Origin: JAHEEL01 sp964195545
GTDB taxonomy: Bacteria > Actinomycetota > Acidimicrobiia > Spongiisociales > UBA5794
Reading direction: 5' to 3'
NCBI GenBank assembly: GCA_964195545.1
Contig: CAXMQQ010000053.1
Location: 1 to 22,319, forward strand
DNA length: 22,319 nucleotides
Part shown: in pieces, positions 13,799 to 22,075 of the stretch
Layout: each line of letters opens with the position of its first letter
Numbering within the stretch: position 1 is the stretch's first letter
Program-made: the position numbers and the translations under genes
Notes under the pieces: generated by a model
The model's database searches: none
Seen by the model: the letters and a program-made list of their open reading frames with translations, nothing else
Told to the model about the DNA's origin: nothing

Positions 13799-14148
13799 GA
13801 TGCGGCTTGCTTGCACCTAACGCAACGCCGGACGGCCGGAAGGTACTCGATGCGATCCTTCCCGATCCGGGCGCCGCACGTTTCGCAGATTCCGTAAGTG
13901 CCGTCGGCGATCTTGTTCAGAGCAACGTCGGCACGGTTGAGTCGGGTCTTGAGAGAGTCGGCGAGACGGAGCACCTCGGTTCGTTCTGCGGTCACCGCAC
14001 CGGCGTCAGCGAACGCGTCGCCGTAGTCGACGGTTCCGTTGAGTTGCCCCGATTCGTCGGAGCCAATCTCTTCGAGCTGACGCAGCACCTTGGTGCGTTC
14101 CTCGATGAGCAACGCTTCGGCGGCTGCTGTGTCGATCGTCTCGGTCAT
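13795..14148 (-). CDS. DksA/TraR-type C4 zinc-finger protein
   Basis: This is a 117-residue protein. An acidic coiled-coil region (about 10-82) is followed by a C4 zinc finger: C88-x2-C91 (CETC) and C109-x2-C112 (CVRC), with GTYGICETCG typical of the family. Relatives bind RNA polymerase through its secondary channel or act as general stress regulators. The coiled-coil tip lacks a clear DxxDxA motif, so a DksA-like effect on transcription is uncertain. The start ATG 14148 overlaps the stop of a four-codon mini-ORF (see 14145-14159). The stop overlaps the HD gene. Confidence 0.88.
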   Translation of the reverse strand: MTETIDTAAAEALLIEERTKVLRQLEEIGSDESGQLNGTVDYGDAFADAGAVTAERTEVLRLADSLKTRLNRADVALNKIADGTYGICETCGARIGKDRIEYLPAVRRCVRCKQAAS

Positions 14149-14159
14149 CGGAAACTCAT
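14145..14159 (-). promoter_or_regulatory. Four-codon mini-ORF (MSFR) with strong SD, ahead of the DksA-like gene
   Basis: GAGGAGGAGTG directly precedes ATG AGT TTC CGA TGA. That stop overlaps the ATG of the zinc-finger gene as ATGA. The strong Shine-Dalgarno sequence fits the mini-ORF (4-nt spacing) better than the downstream ATG (about 15 nt). Expression of the zinc-finger gene may therefore depend on re-initiation. This is inferred from spacing alone. Confidence 0.35.
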
Positions 14160-14174
14160 CACTCCTCCTCGGCC

Positions 14175-15056
14175 CTACCTGGCGCGTGGGTGCGCCGTAA
14201 CGTACACCTCGTAGAGATGTTCGGGAGACACAAGCGTGTAGACCTGTGTGGTGCTGATACTAGCGTGCCCGAGCATTTCTTGGACGGTTCTCAGGTCCGC
14301 TCCCCCTTCCACCATGTGCGTCGCCGCGGAATGGCGGAGAACGTGCGGGGAGAGCGTCTTGTCGTCGATGCCAGCCCGCCGACCGTTCCTCTTCACGATA
14401 TCCCACATCCCCTGTCGCGTTAGCGATGTTCCTCTCGCGTTGAGGAACAGAACGTCGCTGCGCTCCCGCTCGCTCAGAAGCTCGAGTCGGATCGGGAGGT
14501 AGCACTCGATCGCGGCCCGCGCATGACGCCCGAGGGGAATCAGTCGCTGCTTGTCGCCCTTCCCGGTGACGATGACGGTGCCCGACTCGAGGTCAAGGTC
14601 GGTGAGTCCCAAGGTGACCGCCTCCGTCACTCGTGCGCCCGTCGCGTACAGGAATTCGAGGATCGCGACATCGCGGAGCCCGAGCACCGTCGACCGATCC
14701 GGCGCATCGAGCAGGACTTCTACCTGATCGATCGTGAGCGCCTTCGGCAGGGTTCGTGCTCTCCTCGGGGCATCGATCAGCACCGTTGGGTCTTCGGTCG
14801 TGTGCCCTTCGACAATGAGGAATCGGTGATAGCCGCGCACTGCGGCCAGTCTGCGCGCACGCGTCGACCGTGCAAGACCACGATGGGAGAGATCTGCGAC
14901 GAAGCCTTCGACACCGCGCAAGCGCGCATCACCGTCGAGAAACTCGAAATAGTCGCGAAGGTCACGCCGGTATGCGGCGACCGTGTTCACGGAGAGCCCT
15001 CTCTCCGATCGGAGTGACCCCAGGAACTCCTCGGCATCTGGGGGCAGCGACGTCAT
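14175..15056 (-). CDS. xerD: Site-specific tyrosine recombinase XerD
   Basis: This 293-residue recombinase resolves chromosome dimers at dif, normally with XerC. The SAM-like N-terminal domain spans about 5-88. The catalytic domain has R142 (ATGARVTE), K166 (GKGDKQ), H238 and R241 (HVLRHSAATH), H264 (LGHASI) and Y273 (TTQVYT). The length and sequence are those of chromosomal Xer proteins, without an arm-binding domain. Its place between NUDIX and scpA matches the conserved actinobacterial order. ATG 15056 overlaps the NUDIX stop (ATGA). Confidence 0.95.
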   Translation of the reverse strand: MTSLPPDAEEFLGSLRSERGLSVNTVAAYRRDLRDYFEFLDGDARLRGVEGFVADLSHRGLARSTRARRLAAVRGYHRFLIVEGHTTEDPTVLIDAPRRARTLPKALTIDQVEVLLDAPDRSTVLGLRDVAILEFLYATGARVTEAVTLGLTDLDLESGTVIVTGKGDKQRLIPLGRHARAAIECYLPIRLELLSERERSDVLFLNARGTSLTRQGMWDIVKRNGRRAGIDDKTLSPHVLRHSAATHMVEGGADLRTVQEMLGHASISTTQVYTLVSPEHLYEVYVTAHPRAR

Positions 15057-15583
15057 CGCCCGGCGGCAAGCAGAAGCCCGGCCACGGTCTTTGCATCGCT
15101 GATCACACCTCTACGGACCTGTTGAACGGCTTCTTCCAGGCGCATGCGCACCAATCGGGCGTGATGCTCCTCCGCCCCAACCGGACGCGCCGGCACGGCC
15201 TCGAGATCGGTCGCGAGATAGATTGTGATGCATTCATCGCTGAACCCGGGGGCTGTGAGGAGATCGATCAGGTGAACGAGACGACCGGGGGTGAACCCGA
15301 TCTCCTCCTCGAGTTCTCGCTCTGCCGTGTCTCGTCGATCCTCGCCGGGAATGTCCAGCTTCCCTGCCGGTATCTCGACAAGCGGACGGCCAACTGGTGC
15401 TCGATGCTGCTCGATCATGATCACGTCGTCATCGATGATCGGAACGACCGCCACGGCACCCGGATGGGCGACGACCACTCGCTTGATCGACGTGCCGTCT
15501 GGTGTCAGAACGGTCGCTCTGTCGAGTCTGAGGAATGCCTCTTCGGCAATCGTGCGCGACCCCAGGGTCCGGAAGCCACTCAT
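15053..15583 (-). CDS. NUDIX hydrolase (ADP-ribose pyrophosphatase-like)
   Basis: This 176-residue protein has the Nudix box at 74-96 (G74-KLDIPG-E81, then R89-E90 and the following acidic residues). One residue is inserted after the first Gly, as is common in actinobacterial ADP-ribose pyrophosphatases. VVEQHRxPVGRPLVEIPAGK-like sequence just before it (58-75) is typical of that subgroup, which cleaves ADP-ribose to AMP and ribose-5-phosphate. It is the positional equivalent of Rv1700. It starts 4 nt after pyrG and overlaps xerD by ATGA. Confidence 0.92.
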   Translation of the reverse strand: MSGFRTLGSRTIAEEAFLRLDRATVLTPDGTSIKRVVVAHPGAVAVVPIIDDDVIMIEQHRAPVGRPLVEIPAGKLDIPGEDRRDTAERELEEEIGFTPGRLVHLIDLLTAPGFSDECITIYLATDLEAVPARPVGAEEHHARLVRMRLEEAVQQVRRGVISDAKTVAGLLLAAGR

Positions 15584-15587
15584 CTCG

Positions 15588-17240
15588 TCACTTCGCTACG
15601 GCCGATGCCTCTGAAACGGCGTGATCGGAGACCGTCTGGGATCGACGGCGCTCGAGTGCCGCAGCCACGAACCCCACGAACAGAGGATGTGGGTCGTCTG
15701 GCCGGGACTTGAATTCCGGATGAAACTGCGATGCCACGAAGAAGGGATGGGAAGGCAACTCGATGATCTCAACGAGGCGATCATCTGGAGAGAGACCCGA
15801 GAAGACGAGGCCCGCCGATTCGAGTTCGCTCCGATACCGATTGTTTACCTCCCAGCGGTGACGATGCCGTTCATAGATCACCGGCTCCGCGTAGAGCTCC
15901 TCGGTCAGGGAGCCCGCGGTCAGCTTCGCCGGATAGATGCCTAGGCGCATCGTTCCTCCGAGGTCCTCGACGTCCGCCTGATCCTCCATGAGATCGATCA
16001 CGGGATGTCTGCTCGTGGGATCGAACTCGGTGCTGTGGGCTCCCGCGAGTCCGACCACGTTGCGCGAGTATTCGATGACGGCACACTGGAGTCCGAGACA
16101 GAGTCCGAGGAATGGAACGTTGCGTTCGCGGGCATGCCGGATCGCTTCGATCTTGCCCTCGATGCCACGGATCCCGAATCCGCCGGGGACGAGGATCCCG
16201 TCCAGATCATCGAGATGGGCCGATGCGAGCAGGCCGTCGATCTCTTCAGCGGGAATCCAACGGATATCCACCCTTGCGCCGTTTGTCGCTGCGGAATGAC
16301 GGAGCGACTCGACGACGGATAGATACGCGTCCGGGAGTTCAACGTATTTGCCGACAAGTCCGATAGTGACCTGTTCGTTCGCACCCTCCATGCGGTCCAC
16401 CATCGTTCGCCATGCCTCGAGATCCGGGGTCTCCGTCTCGAGTCCGAGCTCGCGACACACGACGGCATCGAGGCCTGCTTCGTTGAGGGCCAGCGGCACG
16501 GCGTAGATATTCGGTACATCGACGATGCTGATCACAGCATCTGGTTCAACGTCGCAGAAGAGACTGATCTTGCGCCGGGCCGAATCATCGATCGACCGGT
16601 CCGATCGCACAACGATCACCTCGGGGAGAATGCCGTGCGAACGAAGCTCGGCAACGCTGTGCTGCGTCGGCTTGGTCTTGAGCTCGTCGCTCGTCGCAAG
16701 GTATGGCACCAGCGTCACATGGATGTAACACGTGTTCGCAGCGCCGACATCCTTCCGGATCTGTCGGATGGCTTCAAGAAACGGCAGGCTCTCGATGTCA
16801 CCGACGGTCCCCCCGACTTCGGTGATGACGACATCGACGTCGTGGTTCTGACCCAACTTGCGAACACGTGCCTTGATCTCGTTCGTGATGTGCGGGATCA
16901 CCTGCACGGTCGCTCCGAGATAGTCTCCGCGGCGCTCCTTGCGGATCACCGACTGGTAGATGGAGCCGGTGGTGACGTTGGAATCCCGTCGAAGGTGAAC
17001 GCCGGTGTACCGCTCGTAGTGGCCGAGATCGAGATCCGTCTCGCCGCCATCATCGGTAACGAAGACTTCGCCGTGCTCGAACGGGTTCATCGTTCCGGGG
17101 TCGACGTTGATGTACGGATCGAGCTTCTGCAACGTCACGCGAAGACCACGGGCCTCGAGCAGTCGCCCGAGAGATGCAGAAGTAATCCCCTTGCCCAGAC
17201 TTGACGTCACCCCACCGGTGACAAAAACGTGCTTGGTCAC
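15588..17240 (-). CDS. pyrG: CTP synthase
   Basis: This 550-residue enzyme converts UTP to CTP with glutamine and ATP. The amidoligase domain begins TKHVFVTGGVTSSLGKGITS (P-loop) and includes the region QKLDPYINVDPGTMNP. The C-terminal class I glutamine amidotransferase has the nucleophile in GLCLGLQC and the His/Glu pair in QFHPEF. I start at GTG 17240, which has GGTGGAG 6 nt upstream and fits the family N-terminus. An ATG at 17270 would add 10 unrelated residues and overlaps a likely -10 box. A 64-bp gap after recN suggests its own promoter. Confidence 0.97.
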   Translation of the reverse strand: MTKHVFVTGGVTSSLGKGITSASLGRLLEARGLRVTLQKLDPYINVDPGTMNPFEHGEVFVTDDGGETDLDLGHYERYTGVHLRRDSNVTTGSIYQSVIRKERRGDYLGATVQVIPHITNEIKARVRKLGQNHDVDVVITEVGGTVGDIESLPFLEAIRQIRKDVGAANTCYIHVTLVPYLATSDELKTKPTQHSVAELRSHGILPEVIVVRSDRSIDDSARRKISLFCDVEPDAVISIVDVPNIYAVPLALNEAGLDAVVCRELGLETETPDLEAWRTMVDRMEGANEQVTIGLVGKYVELPDAYLSVVESLRHSAATNGARVDIRWIPAEEIDGLLASAHLDDLDGILVPGGFGIRGIEGKIEAIRHARERNVPFLGLCLGLQCAVIEYSRNVVGLAGAHSTEFDPTSRHPVIDLMEDQADVEDLGGTMRLGIYPAKLTAGSLTEELYAEPVIYERHRHRWEVNNRYRSELESAGLVFSGLSPDDRLVEIIELPSHPFFVASQFHPEFKSRPDDPHPLFVGFVAAALERRRSQTVSDHAVSEASAVAK

Positions 17241-17265
17241 ACTGCGCTCCACCTCGGAAGGCCGC

Positions 17266-17271
17266 AGCATA
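17266..17271 (-). promoter_or_regulatory. Candidate -10 element for pyrG
   Basis: TATGCT on the minus strand lies 25 nt upstream of the GTG start, in the 64-bp gap after recN, which is the widest gap inside the long gene run. The same hexamer precedes ispH. No clear -35 is seen. Confidence 0.4.
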
Positions 17272-17304
17272 CCGGACGCGTTTCACTGAGCGCGACACCC
17301 CCGG

Positions 17305-18909
17305 TCACGCCGAAGCACCTCCGGCGAGGGCGAGCAGTTCGGCGGCGTGTTCGCGGCCACGTTCGCTATCGGGCATTCCTGCAAGCATCCGAGACAGTTC
17401 CTCGATCCGCTCCTCGCCCTCCAACTCGGAGACCGTTGCGGTGTTGCCGTCCCTGCGAACCACGAAGTGAGTCCCTGCATACGCAGCAACCTGGGGAAGG
17501 TGCGTCACGCAGAACACCTGTCGCCCCGTGGCGAGGTCGTTCAATTTCGCTCCCATCGCGAGTGCAGTGGCCCCTCCGGTTCCTGCGTCGATCTCGTCAA
17601 AAGCGATGATCGATGCATCCGATGCTCCCGCCGCCAACCTCAGCGCAAGGATGAGTCGGCTCAGCTCTCCGCCCGACGCGATCTTGCCGACTGGTCCGGG
17701 AACCAGGGCGCGGTCCGATGCAAACTCGAGCACCACCTGGTCTGCTCCGTCCGGGCCGGGTGCTCGCTCCGTGACCTGAAATCCAACGTACGGATCTGAG
17801 AACCCAAGGTCCTGAAGGTGCCCTATTGCCTTCGCCGACATGTGCTCACCGGATTCCTGGCGCTGTCGACGCAGAATGCTCGCCGCTTCATCGACATCGG
17901 CACGGGCGACGACGAGATGATCCGCGATCTCTCCCGACCGCTCGAGGAGTTTCTCAAGCTCGTCCGCCCGTGCGGTTGCGTCTGCTTCGAACACGAGTAC
18001 GGCGTCCAGGTCGTGGCCGTACTTCCGTTTGAGGTCACCCAGGAGCGCAAGGCGCTGCTCGATCCGCTCTAGATCCTGAGGGTCGTGATCGAGATCGGCA
18101 TTCACTCGAGCAATCTCGGCGTTGAACTCAGTGAGTAGCTCGTTGAGCTGGCCGCTCAGATCGGCGAGGGGCGCGAGCGATGGCGCCGTGCGGGACGCAG
18201 CGCGGAGTTCACGATCGGCGTTCTCGAGAGCCGCGGATGCCCCGCTCTCCCCCGCAGCGTTCTCCACGGCAGCGAGTCGTTCCCGGAGCTCTTCGGAGTT
18301 CCGCAGGCGCGATGCGCGGCTTGCGAGGTCCCCGTCCTCTCCTTGGTCGAACCCCGCATCGGCGATCTCGTCTCTCTGGAAGCGAACCATATCGAGTTCG
18401 CGCTCGAGGCCACGGTGGTCTCCTCCGAGAGCAGCGGCTTGGTCCTCTGTCTCCACGAGGATGTCCCACACGTCCCGGTATCGGGCCAGAGCCGCCTTCC
18501 CTGCGTCGGTCAGCGCACCGTCGAGAAGGCGTCGGATAGCTCTCGGTTCGCTGAGCAGCGTCCGGTCGTGTTGTCCGACGACGTCCAGCACCCCGCTCAG
18601 CGCTTCGGCCAGGCTTCCCGCAGTCGCCATTGCTCCGTCGATCGATGCACGGGATCGTCGCTGATCAACCCTGCGACCGAGGATGCGTTCCACACCGTCT
18701 TCGATGAATCGTGCTTCGACGGTGGTCTCGTCACCGTTCGGACCGATCTGATCCTTCCGGGCCTGTTCGCCACGCAGCAGTCGCAGCGCCCCAAGGAGCA
18801 AGGTCTTCCCCGTCCCGGTCTCCCCGGTGATCACAACGAGACCAGGTCCCGGTTCGATTCGTGCGTTCGGGATCAGACCAAGATTGCCGACGGACAGCTC
18901 GTCAAGCAT
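17305..18909 (-). CDS. recN: DNA repair protein RecN
   Basis: This 534-residue SMC-like ATPase acts early in double-strand break repair. The Walker A motif GETGTGKT is near residue 29, followed by a long alpha-helical coiled-coil middle (about 150-360). The C-terminal ABC signature is ASGGELSRL, and Walker B is IIAFDEIDAGTGG, followed by QVFCVTHLPQVAAYA. ATG 18909 (MLDELSVGNLG) overlaps the NAD kinase stop by 8 bp. An in-frame TTG two codons earlier is less likely. The position after NAD kinase is conserved in Actinobacteria. Confidence 0.96.
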   Translation of the reverse strand: MLDELSVGNLGLIPNARIEPGPGLVVITGETGTGKTLLLGALRLLRGEQARKDQIGPNGDETTVEARFIEDGVERILGRRVDQRRSRASIDGAMATAGSLAEALSGVLDVVGQHDRTLLSEPRAIRRLLDGALTDAGKAALARYRDVWDILVETEDQAAALGGDHRGLERELDMVRFQRDEIADAGFDQGEDGDLASRASRLRNSEELRERLAAVENAAGESGASAALENADRELRAASRTAPSLAPLADLSGQLNELLTEFNAEIARVNADLDHDPQDLERIEQRLALLGDLKRKYGHDLDAVLVFEADATARADELEKLLERSGEIADHLVVARADVDEAASILRRQRQESGEHMSAKAIGHLQDLGFSDPYVGFQVTERAPGPDGADQVVLEFASDRALVPGPVGKIASGGELSRLILALRLAAGASDASIIAFDEIDAGTGGATALAMGAKLNDLATGRQVFCVTHLPQVAAYAGTHFVVRRDGNTATVSELEGEERIEELSRMLAGMPDSERGREHAAELLALAGGASA

Positions 18910-19699
18910 GGGCAAGGCCGAACTGGTGGCGCACGGCCTGCGGGAACGGATGGGTGTCGAGAGTCATGAATTTGGCGGCCCGAGAACCGCGAGAAACGAC
19001 CACGCTCGCACCAGGTTCGATCGTTGCGATCTCTCTTCCGTCGACGTTCACACGCGCCGGCCGACCGATCTCTACGGTGACGGAGATGTCAGCGTTCGGT
19101 GAAACGACGATGCTGCGTGACAGGAGACTGTGAGGTGCGATCGGGGTCAGAACGAGTGCCTCGACCTCGGGATCGACCACCGGTCCTCCAGCTGAAAGCG
19201 AGTAGGCAGTGGATCCGATCGGTGTCGCGATGATTATCCCATCCGTTCGGTATTCCGCGAATCGACGACTGTTGATGGCAACACCGATCTCGATGATGCG
19301 TTCACTGACAACCTTCTCGATAACGACGTCGTTGAGTCCCGTCGCGCTGAATCCAGGCCCCTCGACGCTGACGGTCATGACGGGGAAGACGCGAAGCCGG
19401 TCTTCCGAAAGCGCCTCGGCGAACGCGTCGATCTCGTCGACAGCGAACTCAGCGAGATACCCGACGCGCCCGACGTTGATGCCGGCGATCGGGATCCCCG
19501 TGCTCAACGCCAGGCGTCCTGCTCTTAGCACCGTTCCGTCACCGCCGACACCGATCACCGCCTCAACGTCCCGCGGCATCGTGTCACCGTTGACCGTTAT
19601 CGCCTCGACGTCGCGCTGCAGGCATGCAGCAGTCAGGATCCTCGCCGCGTCGGTCGCGTGCGGCTTATCTTCGTGGACAACGACGGCGATCCGCTTCAC
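18902..19699 (-). CDS. nadK: NAD kinase
   Basis: This 265-residue enzyme phosphorylates NAD to NADP. The GGDGT motif is at 52-56, and LNDVVIEKVV and the region GIIIATPIGSTAYSLSAGGP are the other family signatures. It starts with GTG at 19699, overlapping the tlyA stop as GTGA. The order tlyA, nadK (ppnK), recN is the actinobacterial norm. Confidence 0.96.
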   Translation of the reverse strand: MKRIAVVVHEDKPHATDAARILTAACLQRDVEAITVNGDTMPRDVEAVIGVGGDGTVLRAGRLALSTGIPIAGINVGRVGYLAEFAVDEIDAFAEALSEDRLRVFPVMTVSVEGPGFSATGLNDVVIEKVVSERIIEIGVAINSRRFAEYRTDGIIIATPIGSTAYSLSAGGPVVDPEVEALVLTPIAPHSLLSRSIVVSPNADISVTVEIGRPARVNVDGREIATIEPGASVVVSRGSRAAKFMTLDTHPFPQAVRHQFGLAHA

Positions 19700-20487
19700 G
19701 ATTGGCTCCCCTCGAGGACGATCTCCCGTACGGTACCCCCATCTACGGCCCGGCTCGTGATCCTTCCGTGAATCAGGAACTCGCGGTTTCCCTCCGCACC
19801 GGTGATTGATGAAGAGACGAGGCCGATGACGCCAATTCCGCTGGCCGCGAGAGCGTTCGCCGCTTGCTCGATTGCGAGCATATGTGCCTCCGGGTCTCGG
19901 ACGATGCCGCCCTTCCCGACGAGCTCTCTCCCCACTTCGAACTGCGGTTTGACGAGGAGGATCCAGTCCGATGTGGATGAGCCGAGGGACGCGAGCTGCG
20001 AGGCCACGAGCGCAAGCGAGATGAAGGACAGGTCAGCAACGATCAGATCGAACGGCGCACCGAGGGCTTCCGGATTCGCATGTCGGATGTTCGTCCGTTC
20101 AACAACGATGACCCGTTCGTCGGAACGTATCCGGTTGTGCATCTGACCATATCCGACATCAACGGCCACGACGTCGGCCACACCCTTCTGCAATAGGCAG
20201 TCGGAGAAGCCTCCGGTCGAGGCTCCAACATCGATCGCCCTTCTTCCGACGACGGGGACATCGAACGCCTCGAGCGCGCCATCGAGCTTGGCGCCGGCCC
20301 GGCTCACGAAACGCGCAGGTGCCGCGTCTACCGACAATGGATCCTCCGAGGCAACGAGGGTCGCCGGCTTCGGAGTCGGGTTGCCTCGAACCCGGACAAG
20401 ACCGGAGTCGATCACTCTTCGTGCCTCAGCACGGGAGGCGACGAGTTTGCGCCTGACCAACTCGGTGTCGAGACGTCTCCGAGTCAG
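19696..20487 (-). CDS. tlyA: TlyA-type rRNA 2'-O-methyltransferase (S4 and FtsJ domains)
   Basis: 263 residues if started at CTG 20487. TlyA methylates ribose in 16S/23S rRNA and in mycobacteria sets capreomycin sensitivity. An S4 RNA-binding domain (1-65) precedes an FtsJ/RrmJ methyltransferase with AIDVGASTGGFSDCLL (SAM site), VDVGYGQMH and LVKPQFEVG. The first ATG/GTG/TTG codon (TTG 20460) would remove nine conserved residues. The codons upstream read TRRRLDTEL, matching the mycobacterial N-terminus (M)ARRARVDAEL. The matching first codon is CTG 20487. It has AGGAG about 9 nt upstream and overlaps the previous stop as CTGA, the same geometry as the ATGA/GTGA junctions around it. Confidence 0.94.
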   Translation of the reverse strand: MTRRRLDTELVRRKLVASRAEARRVIDSGLVRVRGNPTPKPATLVASEDPLSVDAAPARFVSRAGAKLDGALEAFDVPVVGRRAIDVGASTGGFSDCLLQKGVADVVAVDVGYGQMHNRIRSDERVIVVERTNIRHANPEALGAPFDLIVADLSFISLALVASQLASLGSSTSDWILLVKPQFEVGRELVGKGGIVRDPEAHMLAIEQAANALAASGIGVIGLVSSSITGAEGNREFLIHGRITSRAVDGGTVREIVLEGSQS

Positions 20488-20660
20488 GGTGTGCTGCTCC
20501 TGGCGCCGCCGTCGACATCGTCGAGAGCGCCTCCAAGCCTGCGGGCTATCTCTTCGGCCTTTTCGGGTGCGTCGGCTGGTTCCGACTGCTCAAGGTCCCA
20601 CTCAAGAGTGTCGAGATCATCGGTCGGTTCGGGCACGATGTCGTTCGGGTTCTGCTCCAT
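20484..20660 (-). CDS. Small acidic conserved protein between the HAD and tlyA genes
   Basis: This is a 58-residue, strongly acidic protein starting MEQNPNDIVPEPTDDLDTLE. A predicted helix (PEKAEEIARRLGGALDDV) lies near the C-terminus. There are no membrane segments or cysteines. A short gene also sits between the phosphatase and tlyA in M. tuberculosis (Rv1693), which supports its reality. Its stop overlaps the proposed CTG start of tlyA, so translating it may be needed for tlyA expression. Function unknown. Confidence 0.7.
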   Translation of the reverse strand: MEQNPNDIVPEPTDDLDTLEWDLEQSEPADAPEKAEEIARRLGGALDDVDGGARSSTP

Positions 20661-20667
20661 GGTCGCA

Positions 20668-21486
20668 TTATCCCCTGTCGTCGATGCGTTCGCGTGCCAC
20701 GAGGGCCGGCAGTTCCGCGATCGTCGCAATCGTGTAATCCGGCTGCAGCTCTGATGGGAGCGCGTGGTCTCGATCAGTGATGCCGCTGAGCACAAGGATC
20801 TTGCCCCAGCCGGCGTTGGCAGCCAGGGCAAGATCGGTATCGGGCCGATCACCAACCATCCAGACCTCAGGATGTCGGATCCTCTTTTCGACGAGCTCGC
20901 GCATAGGTTTGTTCGGCTTGCCGCATACGATCGGCGTCTTCCCGGTCGCCCGTTCAACCGCAGCCACGATCGAACCGGCCCCGGGATACCGGGCGTTCGG
21001 CATCGGAATGGTTGGATCGTCGTTCGTCGCGATGAACCGTGCCCCTCCTTCGATCGCGACGACAGCCCGAGTGAGTCGCTCGTATGAGAGTCTGAGATCG
21101 AGTCCCACGACGACGGCCGTTGCGCTCGCCGGATCGGTAGTGAGCCCGATGCCCATGTCTGTGAGTGCTTCCCCGAGTTCATCGGAACCGAGCACGAGGC
21201 ACATCTCTTCGGTGCCGCTCAGTAGATCCGCCGCAGCGAGTCCTGACGTGATGACAGATCCCGGGTCCGGTGCGAATCCGGTCTTCGTCGCGATGTTCCC
21301 GACGACCGTCTCAACCCCGCGGCCAGAATTGTTGGTGGCGAACAGGATCTGGTGTCCACCGTCCCGAAGGGCGGTGAGTGCCTCTCCCGCGCCGGGGATT
21401 GACGTGCTGTCGAGGTAGACGACTCCGTCGAGGTCGAATACAAAGGTCTTGGGCGATCCGTTCGAGAGCATGCCGGGCGTGATCAC
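20668..21486 (-). CDS. HAD-superfamily (NagD/HAD-IIA type) phosphatase
   Basis: This is a 272-residue protein. Motif I is FDLDGVVYLD with D18 and D20, motif II is ATNNSG (50-55), motif III is the Lys in CGKPNKPM and motif IV is MVGDRPDTD. The middle holds a type IIA cap. The M. tuberculosis gene at this place (Rv1692) is a glycerol-3-phosphate phosphatase, so a polar-lipid or glycerol-phosphate recycling role is a reasonable inference, not shown. The start is GTG 21486, overlapping the GNAT stop as GTGA. Confidence 0.92.
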   Translation of the reverse strand: MITPGMLSNGSPKTFVFDLDGVVYLDSTSIPGAGEALTALRDGGHQILFATNNSGRGVETVVGNIATKTGFAPDPGSVITSGLAAADLLSGTEEMCLVLGSDELGEALTDMGIGLTTDPASATAVVVGLDLRLSYERLTRAVVAIEGGARFIATNDDPTIPMPNARYPGAGSIVAAVERATGKTPIVCGKPNKPMRELVEKRIRHPEVWMVGDRPDTDLALAANAGWGKILVLSGITDRDHALPSELQPDYTIATIAELPALVARERIDDRG

Positions 21487-22019
21487 TTTGCATTCCCATC
21501 GTGCAGCTCTTCGATGACGCCACCAGATCCTGCATCGGAGCGATGCATAGTGATCAATCGGGTCTTGAAGCCGTTCGACTCGAAGAAGTTCTTGGCGAGC
21601 CGGTGCCCCGGACTCACATGCGCGTCGAAGAGATCCATGCCCCGGTCCTCCAGCCGTTCCATCGCTACGTCGAGCATCGCACCGCCCACACCGACGCCTC
21701 GAGCCTCATGGTCGGTGAAGATGAATCGCACAACACCGATGTATCGATCAGTCAGCGGCTCGAGGAGCGCTTCCTCGGTTGCGATGAGGAAACCGACCGC
21801 CACTCCGTCTATCTCCCCGACGACCGACGTGGCGCTGTCGATCTGCAGCAGCGAGAGCAGCGAATCCTCGACCGGATCGTCGAGTCCGTCGGCATGCGGC
21901 CAGATCTCTCGGATCGCAGATTGCTCCGATTCGAGTTCCTCATACATGCGTATAAGCGCGGGGAGGTCATCGACCTGTGCACGACGCGCGGTGATTGTCA
22001 TGGGAGCGTTCATCGTCAT
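21483..22019 (-). CDS. GNAT-family N-acetyltransferase
   Basis: This 178-residue protein has the GNAT fold. The acetyl-CoA loop is ARGVGVGGAM (near 109-118), followed by the helix MLDVAMERLEDRGMDLF and the late motif GHRLAKNFFESNGF typical of the family's strand 6/helix 4 region. The substrate cannot be told. The first ATG (22019) is followed by in-frame ATGs at 22013 and 22001. No Shine-Dalgarno sequence is clear. CATCAT lies 6 nt before the first ATG and could be a -10 of a leaderless mRNA. It is the first gene of the long minus-strand run. Confidence 0.88.
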   Translation of the reverse strand: MTMNAPMTITARRAQVDDLPALIRMYEELESEQSAIREIWPHADGLDDPVEDSLLSLLQIDSATSVVGEIDGVAVGFLIATEEALLEPLTDRYIGVVRFIFTDHEARGVGVGGAMLDVAMERLEDRGMDLFDAHVSPGHRLAKNFFESNGFKTRLITMHRSDAGSGGVIEELHDGNAK

Positions 22020-22075
22020 GGGGGCATGATGGTCTCAACTCTGAGCCAAACGGGAGTCGATTGCATCGGATGGAT

